Shown here: positions 8,656-18,052 of the stretch, piece after piece
Numbering within the stretch: position 1 is the first letter of the stretch
Layout: the number at the start of each line of letters is the position of its first letter
Origin: Paraburkholderia rhynchosiae
GTDB taxonomy: Bacteria; Pseudomonadota; Gammaproteobacteria; Burkholderiales; Burkholderiaceae
Reading direction: 5' to 3'
DNA: 64,000 nt
Assembly (NCBI RefSeq): GCF_002879865.1
Contig: NZ_PNXY01000005.1
Span: 186,001 to 250,000, forward strand
Position numbers and translations under genes: made by a program
Notes under the pieces: model-generated
Told to the model about the DNA's origin: nothing
Seen by the model: only the letters and a program-made list of their open reading frames with translations
Databases searched by the model: none

Positions 8656-8810
8656 TCGATTTATCTCGGCTTGAAGCACCGCCGTGTCGTGCGTATTGCG
8701 CCCCGGTCGCGGTGGAAGCGCTGAACGGCTTCACCGACGACGAAGCCGCCCAGATCGTTGCGTTATTGCAGCGGGTACGAGGCAACCTCAGCCGGCTCGT
8801 GGATCGTTGA
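8652..8810 (+). pseudogene. Probable remnant of a MarR-family regulator (C-terminal end only)
   Basis: A 52-codon frame opening with a GTG that overlaps the dgoR stop. Its second half (residues about 21-52: alternating Leu, NGFTDDEAAQIVALL, then RGNLSRL) looks like the last two helices of a MarR regulator, the dimerisation end. The winged-helix DNA-binding part that should precede it is absent because dgoR occupies that space. It may be a truncated relic, or a short coding frame of chance. The similarity is judged by eye only. Confidence 0.4.
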
Positions 8811-8843
8811 TGCAACGTTGCGGAGCCAGCTTCGGATGGCTTT

Positions 8844-9194
8844 CTATTTGGCTTCGGAACCGGTAGCCGCGCCCGATGGCGGTGCGAGTTCATAGCAGCC
8901 GGGCGCTTTCCTGCCCACGTCCTTGCCGGCATCCGATGCTTGCGGATCGACGCATTTAAACGCGCTCTGGTCGCGCTGGACAAAAATCGTGTCGGCCGGC
9001 CCGCCGTCGCCGCGAGGCGTGTTCACGACGGCGACGATCTTGTAGCCGTTTTGCAAAAGCGTCGACAGCGTGGTCTGGCTTACGCGCCACTGATTGTCCG
9101 TCGGAGCTTGCGCCTGAACGGCGAGTGCGGAAGCGGCGCCAAGAAGCGCGATCGATGCGGTGGCCACGGCGCGCGCGGCAGTGCGGAACGTCAT
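8844..9194 (-). CDS. Small exported protein of unknown function
   Basis: 116 residues with a clear Sec signal peptide (about 1-29, ending AVQAQA) and a short mature domain with WRVSQTTLSTLLQNGYKIV and two cysteines (FKCVD and GCYEL) that could form a disulfide in the periplasm. An AAGGAGG ribosome site directly precedes the ATG and rules out the longer open frame, which would run into the terminator upstream. I recognise it only as a conserved hypothetical type common in Burkholderiales; no function is assigned. Confidence 0.75.
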   Translation of the reverse strand: MTFRTAARAVATASIALLGAASALAVQAQAPTDNQWRVSQTTLSTLLQNGYKIVAVVNTPRGDGGPADTIFVQRDQSAFKCVDPQASDAGKDVGRKAPGCYELAPPSGAATGSEAK

Positions 9195-9256
9195 CAAGAA
9201 ACCTCCTTGAAGTTGCGGGTGTCGCTGTCTGGATCGAACGTGGACAGCCAGAAACA

Positions 9257-9292
9257 AAAAAGCCGCTGAACCTTGCGGATCAGCGGCTTTTT
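9257..9292 (-). terminator. Rho-independent terminator downstream of tRNA-Met
   Basis: The stem AGCCGCTGA/TCAGCGGCT with a 10-base loop is flanked by A and T runs on both sides, so it could work in either direction. It starts nine bases after the tRNA 3' end in the direction of tRNA transcription. Confidence 0.9.
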
Positions 9293-9300
9293 CTTGCAAC

Positions 9301-9377
<77 letters not shown>

Positions 9378-9389
9378 GAAAGAAGCGAG

Positions 9390-9418
9390 ATTATGAGGAT
9401 AGCGCCGGGGGCTGTCAA
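9390..9418 (-). promoter_or_regulatory. Sigma-70 promoter of tRNA-Met
   Basis: Reading leftward, a consensus TTGACA (-35) is followed after 17 bases by CATAAT (-10), which lies 12 bases before the tRNA 5' end. Both boxes and the spacing fit sigma-70 well. Confidence 0.75.
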
Positions 9419-9463
9419 CCCCCGGCGCGCCACTTTTTCACGTTGCCGCCGCCGGGAGGCGTC

Positions 9464-11122
9464 TCAATCCTTCACGTAGATGTCCGAGTCCTTGGTTTCC
9501 CGGACGAACAGCATGCCGATCACGAACGTGATGAGCGCGATCACGATCGGATACCACAAGCCCGAGTAGATGTTCCCCTTCGCCGCGACGATCGCGAATG
9601 CGGTGGCCGGCAGGAATCCGCCGAACCAGCCATTGCCGATGTGATATGGCAGCGACATCGACGTGTAACGGATCCGCGTGGGGAACATTTCCACCAGCAT
9701 CGCCGCGATCGGTCCGTAGACCATCGTCACGTAGATCACGAGGATCGTCATGATCGCCACGCTCATCGGCCAGTTGATCTGCGAGGGGTCGGCCTTCGGC
9801 GGGTAGCCGGCGGACTTCAGGGTCGTCGCGAGCGTCTTGTCGAACGCCTTGCCCTGGTCCTTCGCGTCGGCGGCTTTGCCGTTAAACGTGTTCACCACCG
9901 TATCGCCGACCTTGATCTGTGCAAGCGATCCCACCGGCGCGGCGACGTTCTCATAGTTCAAACCGGCCTTCGACAGCGCGCTCTTCGCGATGTCGCAGGA
10001 ACTGGTGAACTTCGACGTGCCGACCGGATTGAACTGGAACGAGCACTCGTCCGGATTCGCGATCACGACGATCGGCGCCCTCGCCGTGGCCGTTTCCAGC
10101 GCCGGGTTGACGTAGTGCGTCAGCGCCTTGAACAGCGGGAAGTACGTCAGCGCGGCGATCAGCAGGCCGGCCATGATGATCGGCTTACGGCCGATGCGGT
10201 CCGACAGCGAGCCGAAGAACAGGAAGAATGGCGTGCCGATCAGCAGCGCTATCGCGATCATGATGTTGGCCGTTGCACCGTCTACTTTCAGCGTCTGCGT
10301 CAGGAAGAACAGCGTGTAGAACTGGCCCGTGTACCACACCACGGCCTGGCCGGCGGTCAGGCCGATCAGCGCGAGAATCACAATCTTCAGGTTCTTCCAC
10401 TGGCCGAACGCCTCGGAGAGCGGCGCCTTGGACGTTTTGCCTTCGGCCTTGATGCGCTCGAACACCGGCGATTCATGCAGTTGCAGCCGGATCCACACCG
10501 AAATGCCCAACAGGAAAATCGACGCGATGAACGGAATCCGCCAGCCCCATGCGCCGAACGCGTCTTCGCCCATTGCCGTGCGCACGCCGAGAATCACCAG
10601 CAGCGAAAGGAAAAGGCCGAGCGTGGCCGTCGTCTGGATCCAGGCGGTGTAGAAGCCGCGGCGTCCCGGCGGCGCGTGTTCGGCCACGTAGGTTGCAGCG
10701 CCGCCGTATTCGCCGCCGAGCGCGAGGCCTTGCAGCATCCGCATCGCGATGAAGATCACCGGCGAAGCAATGCCGATCGCCGCATAGCCAGGCAGGAAGC
10801 CGACGAGGAAAGTCGACAGCCCCATGATCACAATCGTGACGAGGAACGTGTATTTACGGCCGACCATGTCGCCGAGCCGCCCGAACACCACCGCGCCGAA
10901 CGGCCGGACCGCGAAGCCCGCGGCGAAGCTGAGCAGCGTGAAGATGAAGGCGGCAGTCGGATTGACGCCGGAGAAGAAGCTCTTGCTGATGAAGGCCGCC
11001 AGTGAGCCGGCCAGATAGAAGTCGTACCACTCGAAAACCGTACCTAGCGACGATGCGAAGATCACCCGCTTCTCATCGCGCGTCATCGGCACGGGCGAAA
11101 GGTGCCCGCCAACGGTAGCCAT
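9464..11122 (-). CDS. MFS transporter, metabolite:H+ symporter (MHS/ProP-like) type
   Basis: 552 residues. Typical MHS features are SSLGTVFEWYDFYL in TM1, the GRLGDMVGRKYTF loop 2-3 motif, RMLQGLALGGEYGGAATYVAEH in TM4, and a second-half SLSDRIGRKP motif. These carriers import small carboxylates, betaines or osmolytes with protons. An insertion of about 100 residues (roughly 350-450) lies in the second half between membrane segments; it contains two cysteines (DECSF and SSCDI) and is probably periplasmic. Standard MHS carriers have about 430-450 residues, so the extra length comes mainly from that insertion. Substrate cannot be told from sequence. The selected ATG is next to the MTRDE pre-TM1 segment. 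Confidence 0.88.
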   Translation of the reverse strand: MATVGGHLSPVPMTRDEKRVIFASSLGTVFEWYDFYLAGSLAAFISKSFFSGVNPTAAFIFTLLSFAAGFAVRPFGAVVFGRLGDMVGRKYTFLVTIVIMGLSTFLVGFLPGYAAIGIASPVIFIAMRMLQGLALGGEYGGAATYVAEHAPPGRRGFYTAWIQTTATLGLFLSLLVILGVRTAMGEDAFGAWGWRIPFIASIFLLGISVWIRLQLHESPVFERIKAEGKTSKAPLSEAFGQWKNLKIVILALIGLTAGQAVVWYTGQFYTLFFLTQTLKVDGATANIMIAIALLIGTPFFLFFGSLSDRIGRKPIIMAGLLIAALTYFPLFKALTHYVNPALETATARAPIVVIANPDECSFQFNPVGTSKFTSSCDIAKSALSKAGLNYENVAAPVGSLAQIKVGDTVVNTFNGKAADAKDQGKAFDKTLATTLKSAGYPPKADPSQINWPMSVAIMTILVIYVTMVYGPIAAMLVEMFPTRIRYTSMSLPYHIGNGWFGGFLPATAFAIVAAKGNIYSGLWYPIVIALITFVIGMLFVRETKDSDIYVKD

Positions 11123-11339
11123 ATGTCGTCTCCAATATTGATATACACGCGGTGCACCCGTCCGGGCGGACCCGTGCAACCGATTATTGGAGTGAAAACT
11201 TACGGCGTACTGACGGGAACGGGCAAAGCGGCGGTTTGTTAAGCGGTGGCATGCTGTCGTGAAAATCGGTCGATGTGTAGAAAACGTCGCCTAACGTTGC
11301 GCTAATGACGGGCAATGTGGTGATCAAGCGTTTTAGCTG

Positions 11340-12887
11340 TCAGTTCGCGTTAGGGTAAGTCCTGCCCCGTTCGAGCACATGCAAACTGACACGCACGAGC
11401 GTTCCGGCGAGCCGCGGTGAGGTCTGATAGACGTTGTCGTCGATCGTCAGCTCGCCGCCGTGCATCGTCGCAATCTCGCGGACGATCGCAAGCCCCAGAC
11501 CGCTGCCGTCGCCTTCGCGGCCGAGAATCCGGTAAAAGCGCTCGATTACCCGCGAACGTTCGGCCACCGGAATGCCGAGCCCCGTATCCTCGACTTCGAG
11601 ATGCACCAGCCGCGCAGCCGCGTCGTGCCTGACTCTGACCGTGATGCGGCCACCCGCCGGCGTATAACGAATGGCGTTGTCGATCAGGTTCGACAGCATT
11701 TCGCGCAGCATGACCGGGTTGCCTTCGACCTCGACGGGCTCCTCGGGCGCTTCATAACCCAGGTCCATCTGCTTGGCGAACGCGGCCTGCACCCAGTCGC
11801 GCACGGCACTGCGCGCGACTTCTGTCACCTCCACCGGCGTGAAAATCTGCCCGGACATACGGTTTTCCGCGCGCGCGAGTGCGAGCAACTGCGTGACGAG
11901 CCGTGCCGCGTGCTCGGAACTCGTGGCGATCTGCTGGAGCGAGCGATGCACTTCCGCCGACGCGTCCTGCCGCAGCGCCAATTCCGCCTGAGTGCGCAAG
12001 CCCGCGAGCGGCGTTTTCATCTGATGCGCGGCGTCGGCGATAAAGCGCTTTTGCAGCTCCATGTTCTGTTCGAGGCGCGTTAGCAGATCGTTGAACGAGG
12101 TCACGAGCGGCTCGATTTCCGGCGGCGCGCGACGCGCCTCGAGCGGCGACAGGTCGTCCGGACGCCGTGCGCGGATGTGCGCCTGCAACGCGTGCAGCGG
12201 CGCGAGACCGCGTGACAGGCCGAACCACACGAGCAGGATGGCGAGCGGCAGGATCACGAACTGCGGCAGGATCACGCCTTTGATGATGTCGTTGGCAAGC
12301 TGGCTGCGTTTGTCGAGCGTTTCGGCGACCTGCACCAGCACGGGCTCCGCGCCGGGCGTCTGCGGGAATTCGACCGTCGTATAGGCCACGCGGATGTCGT
12401 TGCCGCGCAGCATGTCGTCGCGGAACGCAACGAGCCCCGGCTGCGGCCGGTCGTCTTCGTGCGGCAGCGGCATGTCGCGCTCGCCGGCCACCAGTTCGCC
12501 GCGTGTGCCGAGCACCTGATAGAAAACATTGTCGACGTTGTCCGTGCGCAAAAAGTCGCGCGTGGAATCGGGCAGCGTCAGTTCAGCCACGCCGTTGACC
12601 GGATGGATCTGGCGCGCGAGTACGTAGGCGTCCGTTTCGAGCGCGCGGTCGAACGGTCCGTTTGCAATCGACTTGGCGACCAGATAGGTGACCGCGAGAC
12701 TCATTGGCCACAGCAGCAGCAGTGGCGCCAGCATCCAGTCGAGGATTTCGCCGAACAGCGAACGAGGGCGCGCCTGCGCGACGGCTTCGGTTTCGTCGGG
12801 CGGGGCGAACGGATTGGCGTAGCGCTCGTCGCGCGCCTCGTCGAGATCCGCCGCGCGGGCCGTCGCGCGATCAGCGCGTGCGGACAT
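11340..12887 (-). CDS. Two-component sensor histidine kinase (TctE-like)
   Basis: 515 residues: a cytoplasmic N-terminal stretch (1-50), TM1 (about 51-73), a periplasmic sensor domain (about 75-200, 2CSK_N-like), TM2 (about 205-224), a HAMP-like linker, an H box AHQMKTPL with phospho-acceptor His288, an N box NLIDNAIRYTP, G1 DTGLGIP and G2 GSGLGLAIV. It autophosphorylates and passes phosphate to the regulator encoded nine bases upstream. The N-terminal extension before TM1 is longer than usual and rich in Asp, Glu and Arg. TctE kinases often control carboxylate uptake, and the neighbouring MHS carrier is a possible target, though that is only inference. Confidence 0.9.
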   Translation of the reverse strand: MSARADRATARAADLDEARDERYANPFAPPDETEAVAQARPRSLFGEILDWMLAPLLLLWPMSLAVTYLVAKSIANGPFDRALETDAYVLARQIHPVNGVAELTLPDSTRDFLRTDNVDNVFYQVLGTRGELVAGERDMPLPHEDDRPQPGLVAFRDDMLRGNDIRVAYTTVEFPQTPGAEPVLVQVAETLDKRSQLANDIIKGVILPQFVILPLAILLVWFGLSRGLAPLHALQAHIRARRPDDLSPLEARRAPPEIEPLVTSFNDLLTRLEQNMELQKRFIADAAHQMKTPLAGLRTQAELALRQDASAEVHRSLQQIATSSEHAARLVTQLLALARAENRMSGQIFTPVEVTEVARSAVRDWVQAAFAKQMDLGYEAPEEPVEVEGNPVMLREMLSNLIDNAIRYTPAGGRITVRVRHDAAARLVHLEVEDTGLGIPVAERSRVIERFYRILGREGDGSGLGLAIVREIATMHGGELTIDDNVYQTSPRLAGTLVRVSLHVLERGRTYPNAN

Positions 12888-12896
12888 GGGCGTGCT

Positions 12897-13703
12897 CTAT
12901 TTGTAGTGGTGACTGGCCGGCATCCCGCCGGAGGGCGGCGATGACGGCGGCTCGGGCTCGGGCTCGGCGGGCGAGGGCGCCGTTGCGGCAGTCGCGTTTC
13001 CGCTCGTGTTCGCGTTTGCGTTGCTATTCGCGGGCGCCGCCGCTTTCTCGAGGCAGTAGCCCAGACCGCGCACGGTAATGATGCGCACGCCGCTCGGCTC
13101 GATCTTCTTGCGCAGTCGGTGCACATAGACCTCGATCGCGTTGTTGCTGACTTCTTCGCCCCACTCGCACAGATGATCGACCAGTTGCTCCTTCGAAACC
13201 AGCCGTCCGATCCGTTGCAGCAGCACTTCGAGCAGCCCCAGTTCACGCGCCGAGAGATCGATCACCTGATCGTTGACATAGGCGATCCGGCCAACCTGGT
13301 CGAACGACAGCGAGCCGTGCCGCACGACTGTCGGGCCGCCCCCCGCGCCGCGCCGCGTCAACGCGCGCACGCGCGCTTCCAGTTCGTTGAGCGCGAACGG
13401 CTTGGCCATGTAATCGTCGGCGCCGAGATCGAGGCCTTTGACGCGTTCGTCGACGCTGTCCGCCGCGGTCAGGATCAGCACGGGCAGGTTCGAGTTGCGG
13501 GCGCGCAGACGGCGCAGCACCTCCAGCCCGGACATGCGCGGCAGGCCGAGATCGAGAATCAGCAGATCGAAACTTTGCATCGACAGTGCGGTGTCGGCCT
13601 CGACTCCGCTCTTCACGTGATCGACGGCATAGGCCGATTGGCGGAGTGATCGAACCAGACCGTCCGCGAGTATGCTGTCATCTTCGGCAATCAGAATTCG
13701 CAT
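12897..13703 (-). CDS. OmpR-family response regulator (TctD-like) with a long Pro/Ser/Asn-rich tail
   Basis: 268 residues. The receiver domain (1-117) has the acidic pair EDD, phospho-acceptor Asp51 in LILDLGLP and Lys in MAKPF. A winged-helix DNA-binding domain follows (about 125-222) with the NNAIEVYVHRLRKKI recognition region. After that comes an unusual tail of about 45 residues rich in Ala, Asn, Pro and Glu and ending in two His. Usual family length is about 220-230. The ATG just before RILIAEDD is the standard start; ten extra upstream codons are open but not typical. The kinase gene follows after nine bases. Confidence 0.9.
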   Translation of the reverse strand: MRILIAEDDSILADGLVRSLRQSAYAVDHVKSGVEADTALSMQSFDLLILDLGLPRMSGLEVLRRLRARNSNLPVLILTAADSVDERVKGLDLGADDYMAKPFALNELEARVRALTRRGAGGGPTVVRHGSLSFDQVGRIAYVNDQVIDLSARELGLLEVLLQRIGRLVSKEQLVDHLCEWGEEVSNNAIEVYVHRLRKKIEPSGVRIITVRGLGYCLEKAAAPANSNANANTSGNATAATAPSPAEPEPEPPSSPPSGGMPASHHYK

Positions 13704-13830
13704 GATGCGCCAGCTTAAGGCCTTGGCCGGCACCTTGGGTATCCCCGTGGCGCACAGCGGTCTCCGAAAATTATTGTGGGTGGTTCAGGCAGCGCGACGG
13801 TAAAAATGCGCGTTCGCATGAGAATCGCGC

Positions 13831-13859
13831 TTGCCAAAACTACTGTTTTTTTATACAGT
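13831..13859 (+). promoter_or_regulatory. recA promoter with overlapping SOS (LexA) box
   Basis: TTGCCA (-35), a 17-base spacer and TACAGT (-10) form a good sigma-70 promoter. Overlapping the -10 is CTGTTTTTTTATACAG at 13843-13858, a 16-bp match to the CTG-N10-CAG LexA operator. LexA bound there would block transcription until DNA damage. The recA ATG lies about 80 bp downstream. Confidence 0.9.
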
Positions 13860-13940
13860 GTCTGGGTTTCGTGTGCTGTCCTTCAAAAGGTGGGCCGCAC
13901 ATCTGCCTCAGACGCCGTTCATCATAGCAAAGGACGATTC

Positions 13941-15017
13941 ATGGAAGAAAGCAAGAAAGGCTCGGCTGGACTGACTGCTGAAAAGAGCAAGGCACTCGCT
14001 GCCGCCCTCGCGCAGATCGAAAAGCAGTTCGGCAAAGGGTCGGTCATGCGGCTCGGCGCAGGTGAGGTAGTCGAAGACATCCAGGTCGTTTCAACGGGAT
14101 CGCTCGGCCTCGACATCGCACTTGGCGTCGGCGGTTTGCCGCGTGGCCGCGTGGTCGAAATCTACGGTCCGGAGTCGTCGGGTAAAACCACATTGACGCT
14201 GCAAGTCATCGCCGAAATGCAGAAGCTCGGCGGCACCGCAGCGTTTATCGACGCGGAACACGCGCTGGACATCCAGTACGCGGGCAAGCTCGGCGTCAAT
14301 GTGAACGATCTGCTGGTCTCGCAACCGGACACGGGTGAACAGGCGCTTGAAATCGCTGACGCACTGGTGCGTTCGGGCTCGATCGACATGATCGTGATCG
14401 ACTCAGTCGCGGCGCTCGTGCCGAAGGCTGAAATCGAAGGCGAAATGGGCGACTCGCTGCCGGGTCTGCAAGCGCGTCTCATGTCGCAAGCGCTGCGCAA
14501 ACTCACCGGCACGATCAAGCGCACGAACTGCCTCGTGATCTTCATCAACCAGATCCGCATGAAGATCGGCGTAATGTTCGGCAATCCGGAAACCACCACA
14601 GGCGGTAACGCGCTGAAGTTCTACGCGTCGGTGCGTCTGGACATTCGCCGCATCGGTTCGATCAAGAAGAACGACGAAGTGATTGGTAACGAAACGCGTG
14701 TGAAGGTGGTCAAGAACAAGGTATCGCCACCGTTCCGCGAGGCGATTTTCGACATCCTGTACGGCGAGGGTATTTCGCGTCAGGGCGAAGTTATCGACCT
14801 GGGCGTATCGGCCAAGATCGTCGACAAGGCCGGCGCATGGTACAGCTATAACGGTGAGCGTATTGGTCAGGGCAAGGACAACGCGCGCGAATTCCTGCGC
14901 GAGAATCCGGACATCGCTCGTGAAATCGAAAACCGTATCCGCGAATCGCTGGGCGTCAATGCAATGGCCGAGGCAGTGACCGGCGCAGGCGCAGAAGTCG
15001 CGGGCGAAGAAGAGTAA
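13941..15017 (+). CDS. recA: DNA recombination/repair protein RecA
   Basis: 358 residues. RecA forms ATP-dependent filaments on single-stranded DNA, drives strand exchange and triggers LexA self-cleavage. Visible hallmarks are Walker A GPESSGKT (76-83), the IDSVAALVP Walker B region, the L1/L2 DNA loops (including [24 protein letters not shown]), and an acidic C-terminus. An upstream in-frame extension is ruled out because it runs across the promoter and LexA box; the chosen ATG gives the normal N-terminus (helix with [18 protein letters not shown]). The gene pairs with recX seven bases downstream. Confidence 0.98.
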   Translation: MEESKKGSAGLTAEKSKALAAALAQIEKQFGKGSVMRLGAGEVVEDIQVVSTGSLGLDIALGVGGLPRGRVVEIYGPESSGKTTLTLQVIAEMQKLGGTAAFIDAEHALDIQYAGKLGVNVNDLLVSQPDTGEQALEIADALVRSGSIDMIVIDSVAALVPKAEIEGEMGDSLPGLQARLMSQALRKLTGTIKRTNCLVIFINQIRMKIGVMFGNPETTTGGNALKFYASVRLDIRRIGSIKKNDEVIGNETRVKVVKNKVSPPFREAIFDILYGEGISRQGEVIDLGVSAKIVDKAGAWYSYNGERIGQGKDNAREFLRENPDIAREIENRIRESLGVNAMAEAVTGAGAEVAGEEE

Positions 15018-15024
15018 CCACTAC

Positions 15025-15831
15025 GTGATACGCAAGGGCCGGCCATTGTCCGATACCGGACGCAACAAGGGCGGCCCGCGCGATGACGGGAACGATTCTG
15101 ACGAGAACGGTTCGTTCGATCCGCCGGAATCGTTCGACGCACATAATCGCGCTGCGGGCCGTCGCCCGCGGCGCGCGCAGTTCAAAACACAGCACTTCAA
15201 AACACCGCAGGTGAAAACACCGCTTGCCGGCTCCGATCCTTTCGAGATTACTGAAAGTACCGCTGCAGCCACCGAGCATACCCAACCCGCCGAGCCCACC
15301 TATAGCCGCTCACGCGACTCACGCCGCACATCCGGCGACGCGACCGGCGACGCGAAGTCAAGGCAAAACGAAGCAAAAAAATCCCAACGTCCCGCACGTT
15401 CGCTCAAAGGGCGCGCGCTTGGCTATCTGTCGCGTCGCGAATACAGTCGGAGCGAACTTGCTCGCAAGCTGAAGCCTTTCGTCGAAGAAACCGATTCGCT
15501 CGACACCTTGCTCGACACGCTGGAAGCCGAGAACTGGCTGTCCGATTCCCGATTTGCCGAAAGCCTGATCCATCGCCGCTCGTCGCGATTGGGTGCGAAC
15601 CGGATCGTCGGCGAATTGAAGCAGCACTCGGTCGACCAGACGCTCGTCGAAGAGGCAAGCATCCAATTGCGCGAAACCGAACTTGCGCGCGCCCAGGCCG
15701 TGTGGCGCAAGAAATTTGGCCAGCTTCCCGAGACACCGGCGGAACGCGCGAAGCAGGCGCGCTTTCTGGCATCGCGCGGTTTTTCGGGCGCCACGATCGG
15801 CAAAATTCTCAAGGGAATTGACGAGGAATGA
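15025..15831 (+). CDS. recX: Recombination regulator RecX with a long low-complexity N-terminal extension
   Basis: 268 residues, against roughly 150-170 for usual RecX. The RecX domain (about residue 125 to the end) shows the triple-helix repeats with GYLSRREYSRSEL, WLSDSRFAESLIHRR and FLASRGFSGATIGKIL. RecX binds RecA filaments and limits their growth. The first 120 residues are polar and low in complexity (Asp, Arg, Thr, Gln), with a short repeat FKT/VKT. The GTG seven bases after the recA stop is the track-long start; a start near SLKGRALGYL would give the normal size, but no ATG is present there. Co-transcription with recA is very likely. Confidence 0.9.
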   Translation: MIRKGRPLSDTGRNKGGPRDDGNDSDENGSFDPPESFDAHNRAAGRRPRRAQFKTQHFKTPQVKTPLAGSDPFEITESTAAATEHTQPAEPTYSRSRDSRRTSGDATGDAKSRQNEAKKSQRPARSLKGRALGYLSRREYSRSELARKLKPFVEETDSLDTLLDTLEAENWLSDSRFAESLIHRRSSRLGANRIVGELKQHSVDQTLVEEASIQLRETELARAQAVWRKKFGQLPETPAERAKQARFLASRGFSGATIGKILKGIDEE

Positions 15832-16022
15832 AGCGGTGCGTAGCGATGAATGCCGGCGGATAGCGACGAATAGCGTCGTCGTCGGCGGCTCGTGAGCAAT
15901 ACTGCTGCGATAACAGAACCGGCTCTGGGCGGCGCTCGAGCAGTCCCGCCGCATTCCGGGCCGTCTCAAATACCCAGTATGCTAAAATTCACGCGTTTTC
16001 CAATCCGGCCTTTCCTTTTCGC

Positions 16023-16760
16023 ATGCCGCTTTCCTCGCCAGTGCCCCGTCAATTGCGCCATCGCCGCGCAATCAGAGCGGAAGCTTATGAGCGAGCCGAT
16101 GGCCTGTGGGATGTGGAAGCGTGCTTGACCGACGAAAAGCCACGCGATGTGGTCCTTGAGTCGGGCGTCCGGCCCAATGGTCAACCGATCCATGAACTCT
16201 GGCTTCGCATCACCATCGATCGCAAGCTCAATGTCGTCGACGCCGAGGCGTCGTCCGACTGGGTGCCCTATCCTGGGTCGTGCCAAGCCAACAATCCTGC
16301 CTATCGTGCCCTCATCGGGCTCAATCTTTTCCACAACTTCCGTCGCGATGCTGCCCGTTTGCTGGCCGGCACGGCTGGTTGCACGCATCTCACCGAGCTG
16401 TGCGCGATCCTGCCGACGGCCGCGATCCAGGCGTTCGCCGGCGACGTGTGGAATACCGGTGACGACACGAGAGGCGCGAGCACCAGTTCAGAAAACGAGT
16501 CGACTGGCGGCATCGCCGAACGTTTAAACGACAAACCGCCATTCCAGTTGGGACGCTGCCACGCGCTGCGTTTCGACGGGGAGGCAGTGCAGAAGTTTTA
16601 CCCGCGCTGGTATGGCCATGCGCCACGCCCAGCTGACCGCCCGGCATCGCCAGACAACGGGGCGGCCCGCCACGAAGGCAGGGGCAATGCGCCCGGCATG
16701 TTGGACGGTAGCGGAAACGAAGTTCAATCCAACTCTCAGACTGAAGGGAATCACGCATGA
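16023..16760 (+). CDS. DUF2889 domain protein coupled to sucC
   Basis: 245 residues. The first 140 or so fit the DUF2889 pattern: [25 protein letters not shown] at the start, the [18 protein letters not shown] strand pair, and a CTHLTELC motif that could hold a metal. The C-terminal 100 residues are polar with less order. No molecular function is known for this family. The TGA overlaps the sucC ATG (ATGA), so translation of the two is linked. It is unclear why a DUF2889 gene should be coupled to a TCA-cycle gene. A probable promoter (TATGCTAAAAT) lies about 40 bases upstream of the start. Confidence 0.8.
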   Translation: MPLSSPVPRQLRHRRAIRAEAYERADGLWDVEACLTDEKPRDVVLESGVRPNGQPIHELWLRITIDRKLNVVDAEASSDWVPYPGSCQANNPAYRALIGLNLFHNFRRDAARLLAGTAGCTHLTELCAILPTAAIQAFAGDVWNTGDDTRGASTSSENESTGGIAERLNDKPPFQLGRCHALRFDGEAVQKFYPRWYGHAPRPADRPASPDNGAARHEGRGNAPGMLDGSGNEVQSNSQTEGNHA

Positions 16761-17926
16761 AGATTCACGAGTACCAGGGTAAGGAAATCCTGCGGAAATT
16801 CGGCGTCGCGGTACCGCGCGGCAAGCCGGTCTTCTCGGTGGATGATGCGGTCAAGGCCGCGGAAGAGCTTGGTGGCCCGGTATGGGTCGTGAAGGCTCAG
16901 ATCCATGCGGGTGGCCGTGGCAAGGGTGGCGGCGTGAAGGTTGCGAAGTCGCTGGAACAGGTTCGCGAATACTCGAACCAGATCCTCGGCATGCAGCTCG
17001 TCACGCACCAGACTGGTCCGGAAGGCCAGAAGGTGAATCGCCTGTTGATCGAAGAAGGCGCAGACATCAAGAAGGAACTGTATGTCGGCCTCGTGATCGA
17101 TCGTGTTTCGCAGAAGATCGTCGTGATGGCATCGAGCGAAGGCGGCATGGACGTCGAAGAAGTCGCGGAAAAGACGCCCGAGCTGATCCACAAGGTTGCC
17201 GTCGATCCGTCGACGGGCCTGAAGGACGCCGAAGCTGACGACCTCGCGAAGAAGATCGGCGTGCCCGACGCATCGATCCCGCAAGCGCGCGCGATCCTGC
17301 AAGGTCTGTACAAGGCTTTTTGGGAAACCGACGCGTCGCTCGCCGAAATCAATCCGCTGATCCTGACGGGCGACGGCAAGGTCATCGCGCTCGACGCCAA
17401 GTTCAACTTCGATTCGAACGCGCTCTTCCGTCATCCGGAAATCGTCGCATATCGCGATCTGGACGAAGAAGATCCGGCCGAAGTCGAAGCGTCGAAGTTC
17501 GATCTGGCGTACATCTCGCTCGACGGCAACATCGGCTGTCTGGTGAACGGCGCCGGCCTCGCAATGGCAACGATGGACACCATCAAGCTGTTCGGCGGCG
17601 AACCGGCGAACTTCCTCGACGTGGGCGGTGGCGCCACGACCGAGAAGGTCACGGAAGCGTTCAAGATCATGCTGAAGAACCCGAACCTGACGGCGATTCT
17701 GGTCAACATTTTCGGCGGCATCATGCGCTGCGACGTGATTGCGGAAGGCGTGATCGCGGCGTCGAAGGCCGTGTCGCTGAAGGTGCCGCTCGTGGTCCGC
17801 ATGAAGGGCACGAACGAAGACCTGGGCAAGAAGATGCTCGCTGAATCCGGTCTGCCGATCATCGCGGCTGACAGCATGGAAGAAGCGGCTCAGAAGGTCG
17901 TCGCGGCTGCTTCGGGCAAGGCGTAA
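16757..17926 (+). CDS. sucC: Succinyl-CoA synthetase (ADP-forming) beta subunit
   Basis: 389 residues, the normal size. The N-terminal ATP-grasp domain ([17 protein letters not shown] start, [12 protein letters not shown] nucleotide site) and the C-terminal CoA-ligase domain with [12 protein letters not shown] are visible. With SucD it converts succinyl-CoA plus ADP and phosphate to succinate, CoA and ATP in the TCA cycle. The ATG overlaps the stop of the DUF2889 gene. sucD follows after 126 bp, which contains a short CCAGGATTA tandem duplication. Confidence 0.97.
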   Translation: MKIHEYQGKEILRKFGVAVPRGKPVFSVDDAVKAAEELGGPVWVVKAQIHAGGRGKGGGVKVAKSLEQVREYSNQILGMQLVTHQTGPEGQKVNRLLIEEGADIKKELYVGLVIDRVSQKIVVMASSEGGMDVEEVAEKTPELIHKVAVDPSTGLKDAEADDLAKKIGVPDASIPQARAILQGLYKAFWETDASLAEINPLILTGDGKVIALDAKFNFDSNALFRHPEIVAYRDLDEEDPAEVEASKFDLAYISLDGNIGCLVNGAGLAMATMDTIKLFGGEPANFLDVGGGATTEKVTEAFKIMLKNPNLTAILVNIFGGIMRCDVIAEGVIAASKAVSLKVPLVVRMKGTNEDLGKKMLAESGLPIIAADSMEEAAQKVVAAASGKA

Positions 17927-18052
17927 GCCAGCTCCACAGCGCGTTCACCAGGATTAACCAGGATTACGAATGGCGGCGCGTGAGCGACGCTGGTGAATAA
18001 CACTTCGCCGCGTCGCGCCACCGCGCGCCACCAAACGAACAGAGGTCAATAC

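Noticed and set aside
9443..11005. A 520-codon rightward open frame opposite the MFS gene
   Set aside because: Arg/Asp/His/Glu-rich antisense shadow; the leftward frame has clear transporter motifs.
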